Shown: in pieces, positions 1 to 11,765 of the stretch
Layout: every line of letters starts with the position of its first letter
Position numbering within the stretch: the stretch's first letter is position 1
Assembly (NCBI GenBank): GCA_014526335.1
Contig: JACTAT010000366.1
Location: 193,048 to 257,047, forward strand
DNA from: Chrysaora quinquecirrha
Taxonomy: Eukaryota; Cnidaria; Scyphozoa; Semaeostomeae; Pelagiidae
Direction of reading: 5' to 3'
DNA length: 64,000 nucleotides
Made by a program: the position numbers and the translations under genes
The notes under the pieces: generated by a model
Database searches by the model: none
Told to the model about the DNA's origin: nothing
The model's input: the letters and a program-made list of their open reading frames with translations, nothing else

Positions 1-664
1 CTATTGCCTGGTAATGGTTCTATGATTTTCTTACCGATTGGTCCCATTTTGATTTACTGCAAAGCAACTGAAAATATTGTTTCTTTGCATTTTGCTTTCA
101 AAGCTATGACTGAGTAACAACAACAACAACAACAGAGCATGGTCACATTGTTTGCAGATCGTGGTTCGACTCGATTCTGTGAGACTTCGCGCATTTTCGT
201 AAATAAAAAAGTTTTAAAATCAAGCAAATGCATACATGTTGGCCATAACCTCTCCTGATATTTATACCAATGGGTCTGAGTTTCTTGAAAACCCTATCAC
301 AAAAATAATGAGTTCTTTTGTCAAAGTCCAGATTCAATTCTTATTATGATCACATTGAAGTACCCTTTCCCGGGTTCCGGGCTTGGACCTTCTAAATTCA
401 TCTCTTGTATCCATTGCATGTGTCTAAACAACGTGACACGATACACTGCATATGAAATGAACATGCTGTCATTTTGCCCTTTTCAAATTCAAATGAAAAA
501 TGAAATGAATGAAATAACCAAAAAATCGGAACAGCTGACACAAACTGACATTTTGAGCTTTTGTCAGAATACGTGCAATTGTAGCGTGTTTTGGGGTTAC
601 ACGAACACAAAACGACAAGTTAGGCCTGACACGTTATACGACATTGCAAGTTTTATTTCCAACA
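1..664. other. Intergenic, no gene recognised
   Basis: No open frame in this stretch resembles a known protein. A short CAA/AAC microsatellite lies at about 117-134. The only structure is at the right edge, where a hairpin-type element begins. Confidence 0.5.
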
Positions 665-800
665 TACACGCTTTTTTATAAAGAACCTAGCTCAAGGCTT
701 AGTTCTTAAAGTTCCTTATTTTTTGACCTCTTTTGAGACGATTTTTAGTTCCAAAAGTTCCTTAATTGTTCCTTAATTTGTCCCTTCTTTTAACTGCATG
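665..800. mobile_element. Left half of an ACACG/ATAAG hairpin MITE (GGAAC type)
   Basis: It starts with TACACGC, a T-run and ATAAAGAACC, the end sequence of the family seen complete at 49300-49707. It then carries several copies of the word GTTCCTTA. I see no matching right end, so it is probably truncated by, or merged with, the element that follows. Confidence 0.5.
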
Positions 801-885
801 TTCAGTTTCATGACTACTATACAGAGACACTTAGATGTGAGCAAAGCTCGAGACTACTCACGGAAACATTTGATACATCCGTAAC

Positions 886-1274
886 GTACAATTTATAAGA
901 AACTCTTTATAAGAAACCCAGACTCTTGAATGGCCACCAACTAAAGGAACTCCAGTACATATTGGAAATTTTTGCGTAGGAATAGGAAACATTTTATCTC
1001 AGACACAGACAGAGAGAAACTTTCTTTTATTACCCGTGTTTCGTTTGCAATATAGCATTTTTTTGACAAGCAGACGACTAGGAAAGCCATATGCATTGAA
1101 ATACCATCGACAAATGGGTTTGGAACAACATTCAGAATTGAGATAAAATAACTCTGTTACCAATATGGATATTCAAGCAACTATTAAGAAACTTTCAGTA
1201 CTCAAACTCTGAGAATTTTAAGAAACATTCAGTACTGGATTAATTCTTTGGTTTCTTATAATAAAATACGTGTA
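886..1274. mobile_element. Hairpin MITE, GAAAC subtype
   Basis: The left end reads TACA..TTTATAAGAAAC and the right end GTTTCTTATAATAAAATACGTGTA, an imperfect inverted repeat of the ACACG/ATAAG family. The word TAAGAAAC occurs four times inside and its complement once at the right end. No coding capacity. Confidence 0.55.
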
Positions 1275-1279
1275 GTGGT

Positions 1280-2730
1280 AATAGTATACGATTAAAATCA
1301 GCCACAAAGTTAAAAAGGATAAACTTTATTTGAGTGTAAAAGCAAATTCAACTGTGACGGAGACAGAAAAGTAAATAGGTGTTAGAATTGCCCGATTCTT
1401 AAAGTTGAACTTCGGTCTTTTTTCTTAACATTAAGCAGCTTCCAATCTTGTCTCTGCTAGAGATGGACTGTAGCGGGCTTCCTGCTCATAAAACACACGT
1501 AGCTTACTTAGCTCATGTCAATCGAAAACACGCGAATATATCTTTAATCGTGGCTCCCGATTTGCGACAAGAACTGTATAAATTAGTTAATGGATTGTTT
1601 AACGCCATAACTTTGGTATTTTATGGGAAATTAAAACTGCGGGAAAGTTAATTTCCAGGTTTGATCGTTTGATAGATAGAGATTCTAATGAAAGCATAAA
1701 ACAAGTGAAAGAAATCAGAAATACGGATAGAAAGGATAAAAATGTTCAACTTTGAACTACAATAAACAAATCTATTTTACCGTTTGTTGTCCTCCAATGA
1801 GATTCAGTTCTTTTAATTGAGATTGTTGCGATTCAAGTCAACAAAGTCTTCAAATTTGAGAAAATCGATAAAATTTATATTTTCCTTTAGGACATTAAAA
1901 CTGAAAAATGTGCCTTTGTAAATAATTGATCGCAAAATCTGGCAGAGAGGCAGTGATCTACCTGCTTTCTTTTGATTGGTCAATACAAAAGGACGGTCCC
2001 GTATCACAGGTTGTGAAAATTAGCCACCCTAAATGATAGAAAAACAATGAACATTTTTAAACAACTGGTCTTCGCTGTGGAGTCACTCCAACTGACTCGA
2101 ACCTACAGTTCGACAGCCTCGAACCTGCAATTCATATACCCAACCTACAGTTGTGTAATACTAAGTCTATGATAACTGTTTCTGAGGGCAATACAAGAAA
2201 ATATCAACCGGAAGCCTTCAGTACAAAACCGAGCTTGTGAGTAATCAAATAACGAATTTCGAGCTTCGCATCCATCGTCGTTTACTGAAGTTCGGTCACT
2301 GCTAAAACATGGCATAATACATGAGTACATCACTTGAAGACCGATTTGCATTTGAGCCTTTTGAGCGCTCCGGCGCAGCACGCAGACGAGAGTATGCGCA
2401 ATTGAGTCAGCTTCAACTTTTTGTTTTTGCGCACGCAACTAACTGTGTGTTTCGGCGCTCCCTAGAGCTACGGTCCAGGGAGCACCTCGCGCGGTCGAAG
2501 TGCTCACGCACTCAAAAATGCTAAATTGAAGCAGCGGCGGGCGATTCCACTGGGGCACCACTTCAGTGGTCGTTTCATCCCCCGCGCCTTCGGTGCTCAC
2601 TGATTCAATTGCATAATCAAGACGCTCCCTAGTATGAAAGGCTGTATAGCACATCTCTTGAAGCAGATTAAATTATTTTGAAAAATGATAACGCAGACGC
2701 TGCTAAAATGCACGCTAGCGAGTCTAGACC
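1280..2730. other. Intergenic, no gene recognised
   Basis: Short open frames only, none resembling a known family. The part from about 2330 to 2660 is richer in G+C and CpG than its surroundings and holds related short motifs (GCTCCCTAG near 2457 and near 2625), but I cannot assign a function. Confidence 0.4.
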
Positions 2731-2734
2731 CAAG

Positions 2735-2925
2735 AGTAGCACTGCTGTGGCGAGTTATTATTCTTGACGTAGTGGGTATTTTTGCGTACTCTGATGGACA
2801 GGCACTAGTTTGGTGGGTTATTATGCTTTGTGTGGTGCTATTTTCGCATACTGTGGTGGATAAGCACTACTGTGGTGGGTTAGTTTGCTTGATGATTTTG
2901 GTGTGCTTTGCTTTCAGTCTTCCTT
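2735..2925. repeat. Degenerate minisatellite, about 63-bp unit, three units
   Basis: Three successive units each start GCACT.C/G.T.TGG.G.GTTA and then run through a TG-rich stretch ending near GGACAG or GGATAA. The units are clearly related but diverged. The open frame through them (2685-2927) is a by-product of the repeat. Confidence 0.5.
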
Positions 2926-3203
2926 GAAATAGAAATCGCTTGGGCAACGACAGCGTCTGGAGTATCCTGTCTTTTCGGGGAATAAATGATTCAACAAGAT
3001 GATTTAATATGTTTTGAGGGCAACAAAAAGCTAATGGAAGAAGAACGTAATAGAAAAACAAAGAATCTTCGAAATTATATCGTCAGATAATGTTCCCGGA
3101 GATTGTGCCATTCCAAGCAGGGAAAAGGGCTTTTTCTGATACGGTAAGTACACTCAGACTAAAGTACACTATACCACGATGTCAAAAGTTTAAAAATTGT
3201 AAG

Positions 3204-4265
3204 TTAAAATTGATGAAAATCATCTGTAAAAGCATTTGCACCTTGAAGGCTGTAATATTGAAGTCTGTTGTTCGCTGCTTCCAAAATTTCTTCAAGATCA
3301 ACTTCTTCGCCATTTTCAACCAATTTTACATCAATCATTACAAATTTATGACTATACTCTAGTTCTTCTGCCTTTTCAAGATGTATGATTTCTATTAATG
3401 GAAAATTTTGTTTGATGAATTCAAGATAGAAAGGTTTTCCATCATCACTTAAGTACTCTTCTTCGAGGTCAAAATGTTGATGCAAAAGTACACCCAATTT
3501 TTCCTTCATCCCTCGTTCATGAATGGTGATTTTATCAGCCTCGTTCTCATTGCTCATGGCCTCTAATTCATTTAATGCCAGCTCTTCGTCTTGCTGGAGA
3601 CGTGTCAAAACTCCAAGAAGACGCTGGATATCTTTTGCAGCAACAACATTAGGACGACAAAAGACTTCTTTTGATTCTTCATCAAGGTAGGGAACGTCCA
3701 ATTCATCGTCAAATTTCGGGGCAGAATGAATAAGATTTTTGAATGGGTCTTTGTAGCTTGCAAGTACAGGAAGCTTCTCGCCTTGATCCCCTGTAAGACA
3801 CTTGTATAGCATGCGCAGGATTCCTATAACTGACTTACTGAGAGAAACATCGTTGTCATCGTATTTCATTGGCTCAGATACATTGAATAAATACATGGCA
3901 ACAGTTTTTATCCAATAGGATGGCATTACAGGTGTAACGGACTCTGTTGCTAGGTCAAAGTAGTGCTTCATGAAAATATCACGTAATTTCTTGCAAACAC
4001 GTATGCTCTGCTTAATGACAGAATCCACAGGAAAATTTTCAAACATTTTAGTCTCAGCTTCTCCATAAGACAATCGGCATGTTTTGTAATTCCGAATGAC
4101 ATAATTGAAAGTTTCATCGGCATCTTGCAATGGGGTTGACAGTGGTAGCATTGATTTTTCTGCCTCAACCATATAAACATCAAAATCATACCATAATGGC
4201 TTCTTTTTTGCAGGAATAACGAGTGCAAAATCAACATTGATTTCGAAACGCTCTTTCCAAAGTAA
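3204..4265 (-). pseudogene. cGAS-like/Mab-21 nucleotidyltransferase, C-terminal half
   Basis: This 353-codon stretch continues the gene whose N-terminal half lies at 5490-6413. It opens with LLWKERFEINVDFALVIPA, which matches the strand of cGAS/Mab-21 proteins that carries the third catalytic acidic residue (the D of VDF). About 60 residues on, CRLSYGEAETKMF corresponds to the WRLSFS...E block of Mab-21 proteins, followed by a helical region with PSYWIKTVAMYLF, the family's SSYHLKT-type helix. No His-Cys3 zinc thumb is visible, so it is cGLR-like rather than a cGAS-type DNA sensor. It ends at a normal stop. The frame upstream of LLW runs into a TAT/TAA microsatellite coding poly-Tyr, which is the tail of a LINE. 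The upstream half is therefore physically separated, and I call the gene disrupted. Confidence 0.8.
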
Positions 4266-5494
4266 GTAATAATAATAATAATAATAATAATTCTGATTCA
4301 TGACAACATATTAGTTACAGTAAGTGACTACATACGTTGACATACGCCCCAGAAGAAGCAAAGCTTATCGAGTCTGGGGCGCTTACTTACATACTAAGTT
4401 AAAACAATTAATACATATTGAACACAAAATGTTTAATTCAAAATAAATTTAAAAAAGAAAAAGCAAGTCCAAATATTAAAATATCTAATTAACTAAAGAT
4501 AACAGCTAATAAGCAAATAACTGTAACTACAGCAAAACCTGGCTTGTAACAAGCCAAAGTCAATAGGAATAATTAAAAATAGCAAATTAATCAATCGGTT
4601 ATTAAGCTAATAATTATTATAAATTCTCATATGAGCTTAATTTTTCATTTTTCAGATGTTTTATATACTCATTTTGTGATTTGATTCTCCGAATTTCTGG
4701 TTTCTGCTTGTTCCAGAGTTTGGCTCCTTTTACTATTATTGCCCGCTCACCTGAGCATTTGCGCGTTTTAGGTATTTTGTAGAGGTCATTGTGTCTTGTA
4801 GAGTAAGCATGTATGGTTGAATTTGCTTTAAAGAAATTATGGAATAACTCTGGGAGATTATCTTTGTTATGTGTGAAAGAGTGCATGAATTTTAACACTT
4901 TTAGCTCATATTGATCTTTAACTTTTAACGTTCCAAAGTCGTAATGTATTTTATTTGTTGATGCTAATCGGTTTTTAAATTGAAGGATTTTCAGTATACG
5001 ATTTTGGTGAACTTGCAGACGGTTTACAAGTTTAGTAGAAGTATCGCCGTAAATTTCAAGGGCATAGTCAATCTTTGATTGTATGAAGGCATTGTATAGA
5101 GATTTTAAACATTTCTTTGGGAGCAGGTGACGTATTTTCTCAAGATAGAGGCATATTTGATAATACTTGTGCCTACTTGATTAATATGTTTTTCCCATGT
5201 AAGTTTGTCGTCAATGGTTAAGCCTAAGTATTTCACTTCATGGGATCTTTTAATTTCTTCACCTATTCTTACTTTTAATGCATCTTGGAAGGATTTTTTA
5301 CTTGGGGAAAAGACTGAGTATACAGTTTTCTCGATGCTCAGTTTCAATTTATTAGAAAGTAGCCAAATACTTAGTTTATCAAGTTCAATGTTTGTCTCAG
5401 CAATTAGTTTATCAATATTTTGCCCTGATGAGAAGATGGTTGTATCATCGGCAAAAAGCCTTGGTTTTAATTTTGTTGCATTTACTAGATCATG
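4266..5494 (-). mobile_element. 5'-truncated LINE inserted in the cGAS-like gene
   Basis: Read on the minus strand, the sequence opens just before the reverse transcriptase catalytic motif (LFADDTTIFSS near 5440-5470). It continues through the conserved VKYLGLTIDDKLTWEKHIN block (5105-5347) and, after a frameshift, a C-terminal region ending in GERAIIVKGAKLWN (4617-4898). A non-coding stretch and an eight-unit TAA-type microsatellite at about 4265-4291 follow, as expected of a CR1/Jockey-type 3' tail. The poly-Tyr reading of that tail abuts the host coding sequence. The element lacks its 5' part, including the endonuclease. I could not define a clean target duplication. Confidence 0.8.
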
Positions 5495-6413
5495 TTATTG
5501 CGACTTGATTCATTGAGCGAAATTTTCTGACTGCTTTCTTGGGAAGAACTGATAAAGTTTCTGGTAAACTTTGCATTAATGCATCTTCAACGATCACATC
5601 AAGAGCTAGGAAGATTTTCTCAAAATGTGAACGCTGCGGAAGTGGAATAAGTGGAGCCAAAGCTCGTCTCCAAGAATCATCTTCTTCTTCTTCATCAATG
5701 TCAGCATCATCTTCATCGTATAACTCTTTTGCTTTCTCTCTCAGGTCGCCGATGTAATCAACTTCGCTGTTCAACTTGTCAGCCAGCTCTGATCTTGACA
5801 CCACACCTTCAAGAAGATCAAAATCTTCAATTTTGAAAGATATGACGTCATCTTTTGTACCATCAAGTAAAGAGTCAATCTCCTGAAAGAACTGCAAGTT
5901 GACGGCAGCGTTAATAGAATTATTTTGCAAACTGTGAACAAAGTTAGTAAATGCTGATAATTGCGGCAAAACCAGATTGTAATCGAATTCATTTGGACTG
6001 CCACTTTTAAGCCCCTCGCTTGTGCTACCAACTTTAACAACACGACAATCTTTAAAGAGCTGTGACTTCTGACTCAGCAAATGTGTCATCTTCACGACTA
6101 CCTCATCAAATGTCTCGAAAATAAGGTTTGCTTCGGGATAATCTGGAAATTTAGCTTTATGTTCGGAAATATCTTGGAGATAAGAATCAAGAAGACTTGG
6201 CTTCATTGTCTTGGACAAAGATTGAAAATCAGACTCATTTTCAACATGATTCCTTTGAAATCCCGGCAAACCACCCAGTTGATTTTCAATGCACTGAATT
6301 GCATCTTCTGTGAAATACCAGTGATTTGATGGATCTTTGGGTCTTTCAAACCATTTTGACGGAGAGGGCAGTGGCTTTTCAGCACAGCAATCTGCCATTT
6401 CAAAAAGACTATC
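5490..6413 (-). pseudogene. cGAS-like/Mab-21 nucleotidyltransferase, N-terminal half
   Basis: The signature VGSTSEGLKSGSPNEFDYN (about residues 140-160) is the GS...EFD nucleotidyltransferase motif of Mab-21/cGAS-like receptors, with both metal-binding acids (E, D) kept. An acidic insertion (DEDDADIDEEEEDD) and a region ending FRSMNQVAIT follow. The last word runs straight into LLW of the C-terminal half in family members, so the two pieces were once contiguous. The likely start is the ATG at 6398 (MADCCAEKP). A TTACTTTTCAG acceptor at 6414 suggests this exon begins at 6413 and that a 5' exon exists upstream. An open frame extends to 6518 but probably crosses that intron boundary. Family members make cyclic dinucleotides or related signals in innate immunity, or act in development (Mab-21). 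Catalytic residues are intact, but the LINE splits the frame. Confidence 0.8.
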
Positions 6414-6519
6414 CTGAAAAGTAATGTAAACACGTTGAATTGTTGCGTTTAAAACGGTCATATGCGGTGCACTGATCCGAGCTAACCAAGCAAGAGAGTA
6501 ACACAGAACAAATATCAAT

Positions 6520-6951
6520 TTTTATAATATTTACATTATATACAATAAATGATTATCTCCAATTTATCACCAAAAGATTCCATAACGCTTACGAACTCTC
6601 AAAGAACTTCCATAAAAAATCCAACTCCCCCAAAAAACGTGCTCGCCAAAGCCTAAAAACACTCCCAATCCCATAATTATCAACTGTCAATCAAATGTCC
6701 ATATTTGGTGCAATAATTATCAGCATAAAACGAATAATTATCAACAACGAATAATTAACATAACTAATATCACAACGAATACTTCACGACATGTTCTATA
6801 AGAAACTTTGAAAATTCTCGTAGCAGATTTTTTAATTTTCATACCAATTGAGGTTCTTCGAGGATTCTTTACACTAATCCTACAGGAGGTTTTTTTTTAT
6901 CTTATGTAGGAGGAGACTTTTATGACGTTGTCGTTATGACTTCGTAATGTA
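6520..6951. other. AT-rich upstream region of the cGAS-like gene
   Basis: This lies 5' of the minus-strand cGAS-like gene and is rich in ATAATTATCAAC-type words between about 6675 and 6770. A promoter or first exon could be here, but no TATA box, start or exon can be assigned with confidence. Confidence 0.3.
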
Positions 6952-6959
6952 CAGGGGTG

Positions 6960-8482
6960 TGTTATGAAACATGAGCGTACTTTGAACTCATTAACACTTT
7001 TGTAACTATACTTGCCTTTGTTTATTGTTTTATCTTTAATTATGTTTACTTGTTGTTTAGTTGTTGCTATAGGTAACTATAGCCAACAAGAGTTTGTTTT
7101 AGGACTTCTAGAGTCAGTCGTAAAATAGATGTTAGGGAGATCAGCCGTTTAATGAGTTGCATTTGACGATTTGCCGCTTTTGAAGATTTGCCGTAGACGA
7201 TTTTAATTAGCCGAGCCGAGCGGAAGTATATCCGAATGTATCTGAGACTGATCTGTAGCTGAAGTTTTTTTATAAAGAAAGTTTTTGTTGTTTTTGGAAT
7301 TTATCTTTATTTTGGTTTTTAACTCTCAAAGAACGAACTCACAAGTAAAACGCCCTTGTAAGTCGTTTTACATTGGTGCCCCGTATGAGGATCAGGATCA
7401 AAATCAAAAGAGAATCATGCAGTTTTTTTCAAGTCTTCAAAACAGAATATCAGATTCTACCTACAATAGTTTTCGTACGATGGATGGCTTGCCAATTTGT
7501 TTCTATTGTAAACGCCGTGGCCATGTCAAGAAACATTGTTGGTACTGGCTGGAGAATTGTGATGTCAACAGTCAATGTTTTGGGCAGAATAATGTGAGTA
7601 ATAGTTTTCTCTTGAAAATAACCAGAACTTGAAAGAATATCCAGTGCCTCAAGAACAACATCATCTTGTGAGTGATTCAAATGAAGACAGTTTTCTTATT
7701 ATCAGTAAGCTTTTCCAGAAGCTTCAAGCATTGACCACTGAGTTGACCACAATGGTAAAATCAAGAAATAGCAATAGCCTAGTCAACCTTAGTCAGTTGC
7801 CCCAGGAAAAAGAAATCGACACGAGCATCATGAAAGGAGCTTTCCTGAGTTTGTTGAAGAACATTGTGTCCGCCTCACAACTTTTAGAAAATGAAAAAGA
7901 ATTTGGTCCAAGAAATGGAAATACTGAGTTTGGTGTAGAAGAATTTAACATGTCATTAACATTGTGTTATCCAGTTTCATCTAATGAACAGATACAGAGA
8001 TTTGAAATAACTTGAGTGAAATCTTAGAAAGAAGCCCGGAGTCTTCTCTTCGAAGAGGGGAGCAATGTTATGAAACATGAGCGTACTTTGAACTCATTAA
8101 CACTTTTGTAACTATACTTGCCTTTGTTTATTGTTTTATCTTTAATTATGTTTACTTGTTGTTTAGTTGTTGCTATAGGTAACTATAGCCAACAAGAGTT
8201 TGTTTTTAGGACTTCTAGAGTCAGTCGTAAAATAGATGTTAGGGAGATCAGCCGTTTGATGAGTTGCATTTGACGATTTGCCGCTTTTGAAGATTTGCCG
8301 TAGACGATTTTAATTAGCCGAGCTGAGCGGAAGTATATCCGAATGTATCTGAGACTGATCTGTAGCTGAAGTTTTTTTTTTATAAAGAAAGTTTTTGTTG
8401 TTTTTGGAATTTATCTTTATTTTGGTTTTTAACTCTCAAAGAACGAACTCACAAGTAAAACGCCCTTGTAAGTCGTTTTACA
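6960..8482 (+). mobile_element. Internally deleted LTR retrotransposon (TRIM/LARD-like)
   Basis: Two nearly identical long terminal repeats lie at 6960-7372 and 8065-8482, both starting TGTTATGAAAC and ending GTTTTACA. The flanks share GGTG (6956-6959 and 8483-8486), a 4-bp target duplication. A primer-site-like TGGTGCCCCG follows the 5' LTR, and a purine tract (AGAGGGGAGCAA) precedes the 3' LTR. The 0.69-kb interior has only a short gag remnant and no protease, polymerase or integrase. Confidence 0.85.
7285..7632 (+). pseudogene. gag remnant with one CCHC zinc knuckle
   Basis: The frame contains CFYCKRRGHVKKHC, a C-x2-C-x4-H-x4-C nucleic-acid-binding knuckle of retrotransposon gag proteins. 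The start lies inside the 5' LTR and the frame stops at 7632. A further open frame (7629-8015) overlaps in another phase and may be the rest of gag after a frameshift, but I recognise no motif in it. The element would need Pol supplied in trans. Confidence 0.6.
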
Positions 8483-8811
8483 GGTGGACTGGCAGGGATG
8501 CTAGGTTGCGATTGCAACCCGGGCCTTCTTGTTATATAGGGTCTTTAACAAACTGTTTCTCTTGTTTCTTGAGCAAATCTCTTCAATTTCTTGGGATTTC
8601 GAAGAGGTTTCGATTGGTGTCGCTCAGTCTGAAAACAGTTGATAATAACAGAAATTGTTTCTCAATGCAGATAATTGGAAAGAAGTAAAAATAAAAAGAT
8701 AATCAGCTTACGCGCACAAAAATATGGAAGCAAGAAAATATAGAAATGCGAACTTATGTATAAAAGGGAGACGATTCTGCCATCGAAATATCCCAAATAA
8801 GAAAAGAAGTA

Positions 8812-9660
8812 TTAACCCTATCTGGACCGGGGGGGGCTAAAATAGCCCCCCCCCCTCCTACATTTCTTTACAAAACTCAAAATGCACGAAACAAAGTTGG
8901 GTGAATGTTCTTGACTTTTCCTAAAAATTATCTGCGGACTTTGTCATGTAGTAGTTTCCATGGTTACTAATGAACCGTTACCATAGCAACCATGTTGAAA
9001 ATTTTCACTTTAGGACCAACGAAATTCGGTCTAATTTCTTTGATGAAATTGATATCTTCATGAAACTTTGGCAATGGCAAACCAATATCAGATGACACCA
9101 GATAATAAACCCTGTTTTTGTGAAACGCATTTGGATTCTATTTTTAGAATATTGCTGACATCAGCATTATTTATCATTTCTGACGCTCTAACGATGCTAA
9201 TTAAATTTCTCCTCGCAAATATCAGTGTATTGGTGACTCAGTTCTACTTTTCTATCAGAAGCTACTTCAAGAAACCCATACGAACAAAATAAATGACAGT
9301 TTTTTACTGCGCATGCGCAGTATTTCTACAGAAAAATAAGAAATTTTTCAAAAATGTAGCAAAATGTGTTTAAGTGTGATTATAACAGTTAAAATGGGTT
9401 TTCCAATAGTTTAGTAGTGATTATCAGTCATATAATTCAAGTTAAAGGTAGAAATGTCACAAAATGGAAAAGTGATTATTACGTCATAATGCATTGGATA
9501 TCAACAAAACCTTACAGTTCCAAATAATATGATTACATTGATATTTTGGCAAAATTTCATCTTTTTCGCTCTTACCAGATGCGAGTTATAAGGGGGGGCT
9601 AATTTAGCCCCCCCCCTCGGTCTGAGGATGCTCAAAAAAGCCCGGTCCAGATAGGGTTAA
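8812..9660. mobile_element. TTAA-flanked inverted-repeat element (piggyBac-like MITE)
   Basis: The left end is TTAACCCTATCTGGACCGGG and the right end is its exact inverse, CCCGGTCCAGATAGGGTTAA. TTAA at both ends is the target duplication used by piggyBac-type elements. Next to each end is a G-tract/C-tract hairpin around GGGGGGCTAAAATAGCCCCC. The interior has no transposase; a 74-aa open frame at 9068-9292 is not recognisable. It is nested in the hAT-like element. A truncated relative is at 21270-21530. Confidence 0.75.
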
Positions 9661-9810
9661 CATGAACAGTAGCCCTTGCCTTGAATAGATTTTTTACACA
9701 GGAGCTCGCTAGAAGCAACTAACAAGACAAATTGCTATAGTGAAAACAGTCCCTTTTTGCTGGAAATAGCAACCCTTGAGGTTCCCTGCCAGTCCGCCTC
9801 TGGTTATGTA

Positions 9811-10357
9811 AAAAGTTTGACGTTGGTCAAAATTCGAGTTTTTACTTTTTATCATTAAAATTTTTGCACATTTCTGCATTTCGTTTTTAGTAACCAGCTA
9901 TTCAGTACTGATTTATTGCAAATATTCGATTATAGATCTATAAAAGTGATAATCAGAGAAATCTTGTCGTAAGTTTGCTCCATTCCCACATACCTTCGTA
10001 ACATGTGACAAAAAATCGAAACTATAGGACTTATGGCCATTTTTCGAATTTTGAGCCCTCTAAAAGTGAAAGGTGATAATCTGCGAAATCTTGTAAAACA
10101 GTACTTCTATGCTACTAAGAAACTGACTTACATAGGGTGAATAGCTTCTTATAAGTTAACAAAAAATTTTAGCAGGCTGTTCGGCTCCTAATAAGTTCAA
10201 TGCGAACTACTAAAATATGCAGACATAACCGAGAAAAGCTCGTAAAAATTTGCCATTGATTGGTATATGAACTAATGTTTGCCTTTTGTGATCTTTGTTG
10301 TAATCGAGAGTCGCTTAAAAGTTTTCCATCGTGGTCTCTGGGTGACGCCAATTCTGC
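9811..10357. other. Intergenic, no gene recognised
   Basis: AT-rich sequence between transposons. I see no coding similarity and no clear repeat ends in it. Confidence 0.4.
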
Positions 10358-10688
10358 AGCCCAGGGGGGGGGGGGGCACTCAAAACTTTTGCATACGGCG
10401 ATGCGATATTTTTGGGTAAGTTTTTCCCCTAATGCTCTTATTTTTTTAGTTTGGCAATTTCAGAAAGGCCGCCGAAATGATATTTTCGGGTTAAAGATCA
10501 GAAAATATCTGTGGAAGAAGGAAGAACAGTGTAATTTTTACTGTATTTTTGGGTCACTGAAGGAAATTTTTTAATGATATTTTTGGGTCATTCGAAAGTT
10601 TTTTTGATATTTTGTAGTGTTTTGCAAACTTTTTGGACTGACTTCCCCGTATGCAAAAGTCTTGAGTGACCCCCCCCCCCCCTGGGCT
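10358..10688. mobile_element. Small inverted-repeat element with G-tract ends
   Basis: The left end is AGCCCA, a 13-base G run, then CACTCAAAACTTTTGCATACGG; the right end is the inverse (CCGTATGCAAAAGTCTTGAGTGA, C run, TGGGCT). Both flanks carry CTGC (10354-10357, 10689-10692), a probable 4-bp target duplication. The interior repeats TATTTTTGGGT words. A more decayed relative ends near 15043. Confidence 0.7.
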
Positions 10689-11024
10689 CTGCAGCACACA
10701 GGGCCGGGACTACGGGAGCGTTTCTGGTAGGGTAAAGAGTACAAAAGCTTAAGCTTCCACCTTAAAGTCATGACATTACTCCGTTTGATTGCTTAATGTT
10801 CTCTTTTGGAAAGTTTAAACACTGTATGATGCAATTCAATTTCATGATATTGCAGTTGGGGGGGGGGGGGAGGGGAGGCATTTAGGAGCGCATTGCTTGC
10901 TTGCAAACTGAAAAAAGAAACTTTTTATGCCCTTTTCTGAAAAAATCGAGAAACTCTTCCATATGGACTAAAAAGTAAAACAAGAAGCTTGAGAAGTTAT
11001 GAAAAACCACCCCGGATAACGTAT

Positions 11025-11432
11025 GTGCAGTACAGCGGTGGTTGTGCAGTACAGCGGAGGATAACATCAGCGGTGGGTGTTCAGTACAGCGGAGGGATAC
11101 CATGAGTTGAGTGGAGGGATGCCATCAGTACAGCGGAGGGATACCATCAGTACAGTGGTGGTTGTTCAGTACAGTGGAGGGATGACTTGAGTACAGCGGT
11201 GGATATTCAGTACAGCGGAGGGATACCATGAGTTGTGCGGAGGGATACCATCAGTACAGTGGAGGGATACCATCAGTACGGCGGTGGATGTTCAGTACAG
11301 CGGTGGAATCACATGAGTACAGCGGAGGAATATCATGAGTACAGCGGTGGATGTTCAGTACAGTGGAGGGATATCATGAGTACAGCGGTGGATGTTCAGT
11401 ACGGCGGTGGGATACCATGAGTACAGCGGTGG
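11025..11432. repeat. Minisatellite with core GTACAGCGGTGG
   Basis: About fifteen imperfect units of CAGTACAGCGGWGG alternate with linkers such as ATACCATGA or ATGTT. A homopolymer G run lies just upstream at 10858-10872. The open frames in this stretch are by-products of the repeat. Confidence 0.8.
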
Positions 11433-11539
11433 GCGTGCAACCTGTTTGAGAAATTACAACGGTGTTGCACGAATATGGGAGTACTCTTGGCCGCCATTTT
11501 AGGTCAAGCGTTGCAATACTTTTGTACCCTAAGTGTACA

Positions 11540-11765
11540 TGAAGGTTCCTTATAAAGTGGTTTCTTATAAAAAAGCGTGTAACTCCAAATTTTGCTGTTT
11601 TTTAGGCTCTATACTATTCTTAGGGCAAATAATATACAGTTAAAATTAAGCAACTACTAAGCAACTTTTGCTACAAAAAGATGGCCTTAAGAGGTCCAAA
11701 AATAAGCAACTTTTTGAACTAGGCCCGAGCGAAGTTGCTTACAAAAAAATTCGTGTAATTGAGGT
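11540..11765. mobile_element. Fragments of hairpin MITEs (GGAAC end, GCAAC subtype)
   Basis: At 11543-11574 a right end reads GGTTCCTTATAAAG...TTTCTTATAAAAAAGCGTGTA. A second fragment follows with repeated AAGCAACT words and a right end GTTGCTTACAAAAAAATTCGTGTA. Both belong to the ACACG/ATAAG family. The corresponding left ends are not visible. Confidence 0.5.

Larger units (their letters stand above)
6952..9802. mobile_element. hAT-like non-autonomous DNA transposon carrying two nested insertions
   Basis: The ends are inverted repeats: CAGGGGTGGACTGGCAGGGA on the left (now split by an LTR element) and CAGAGGCGGACTGGCAGGGA read inward from the right. The flanks are GTAATGTA (6944-6951) and GTTATGTA (9803-9810), an 8-bp target duplication with one mismatch, as for hAT elements. 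No transposase frame is visible. Removing the LTR element and one GGTG restores a continuous left end. A truncated relative starts at 47044. Confidence 0.75.

Noticed and set aside
4266..5494. The LINE acting as an in-frame intron of the cGAS-like gene
   Set aside because: A TGA follows ATAACA before any usable donor, candidate acceptors near GGAAAG lack a pyrimidine tract, and the phases that work would delete conserved residues.
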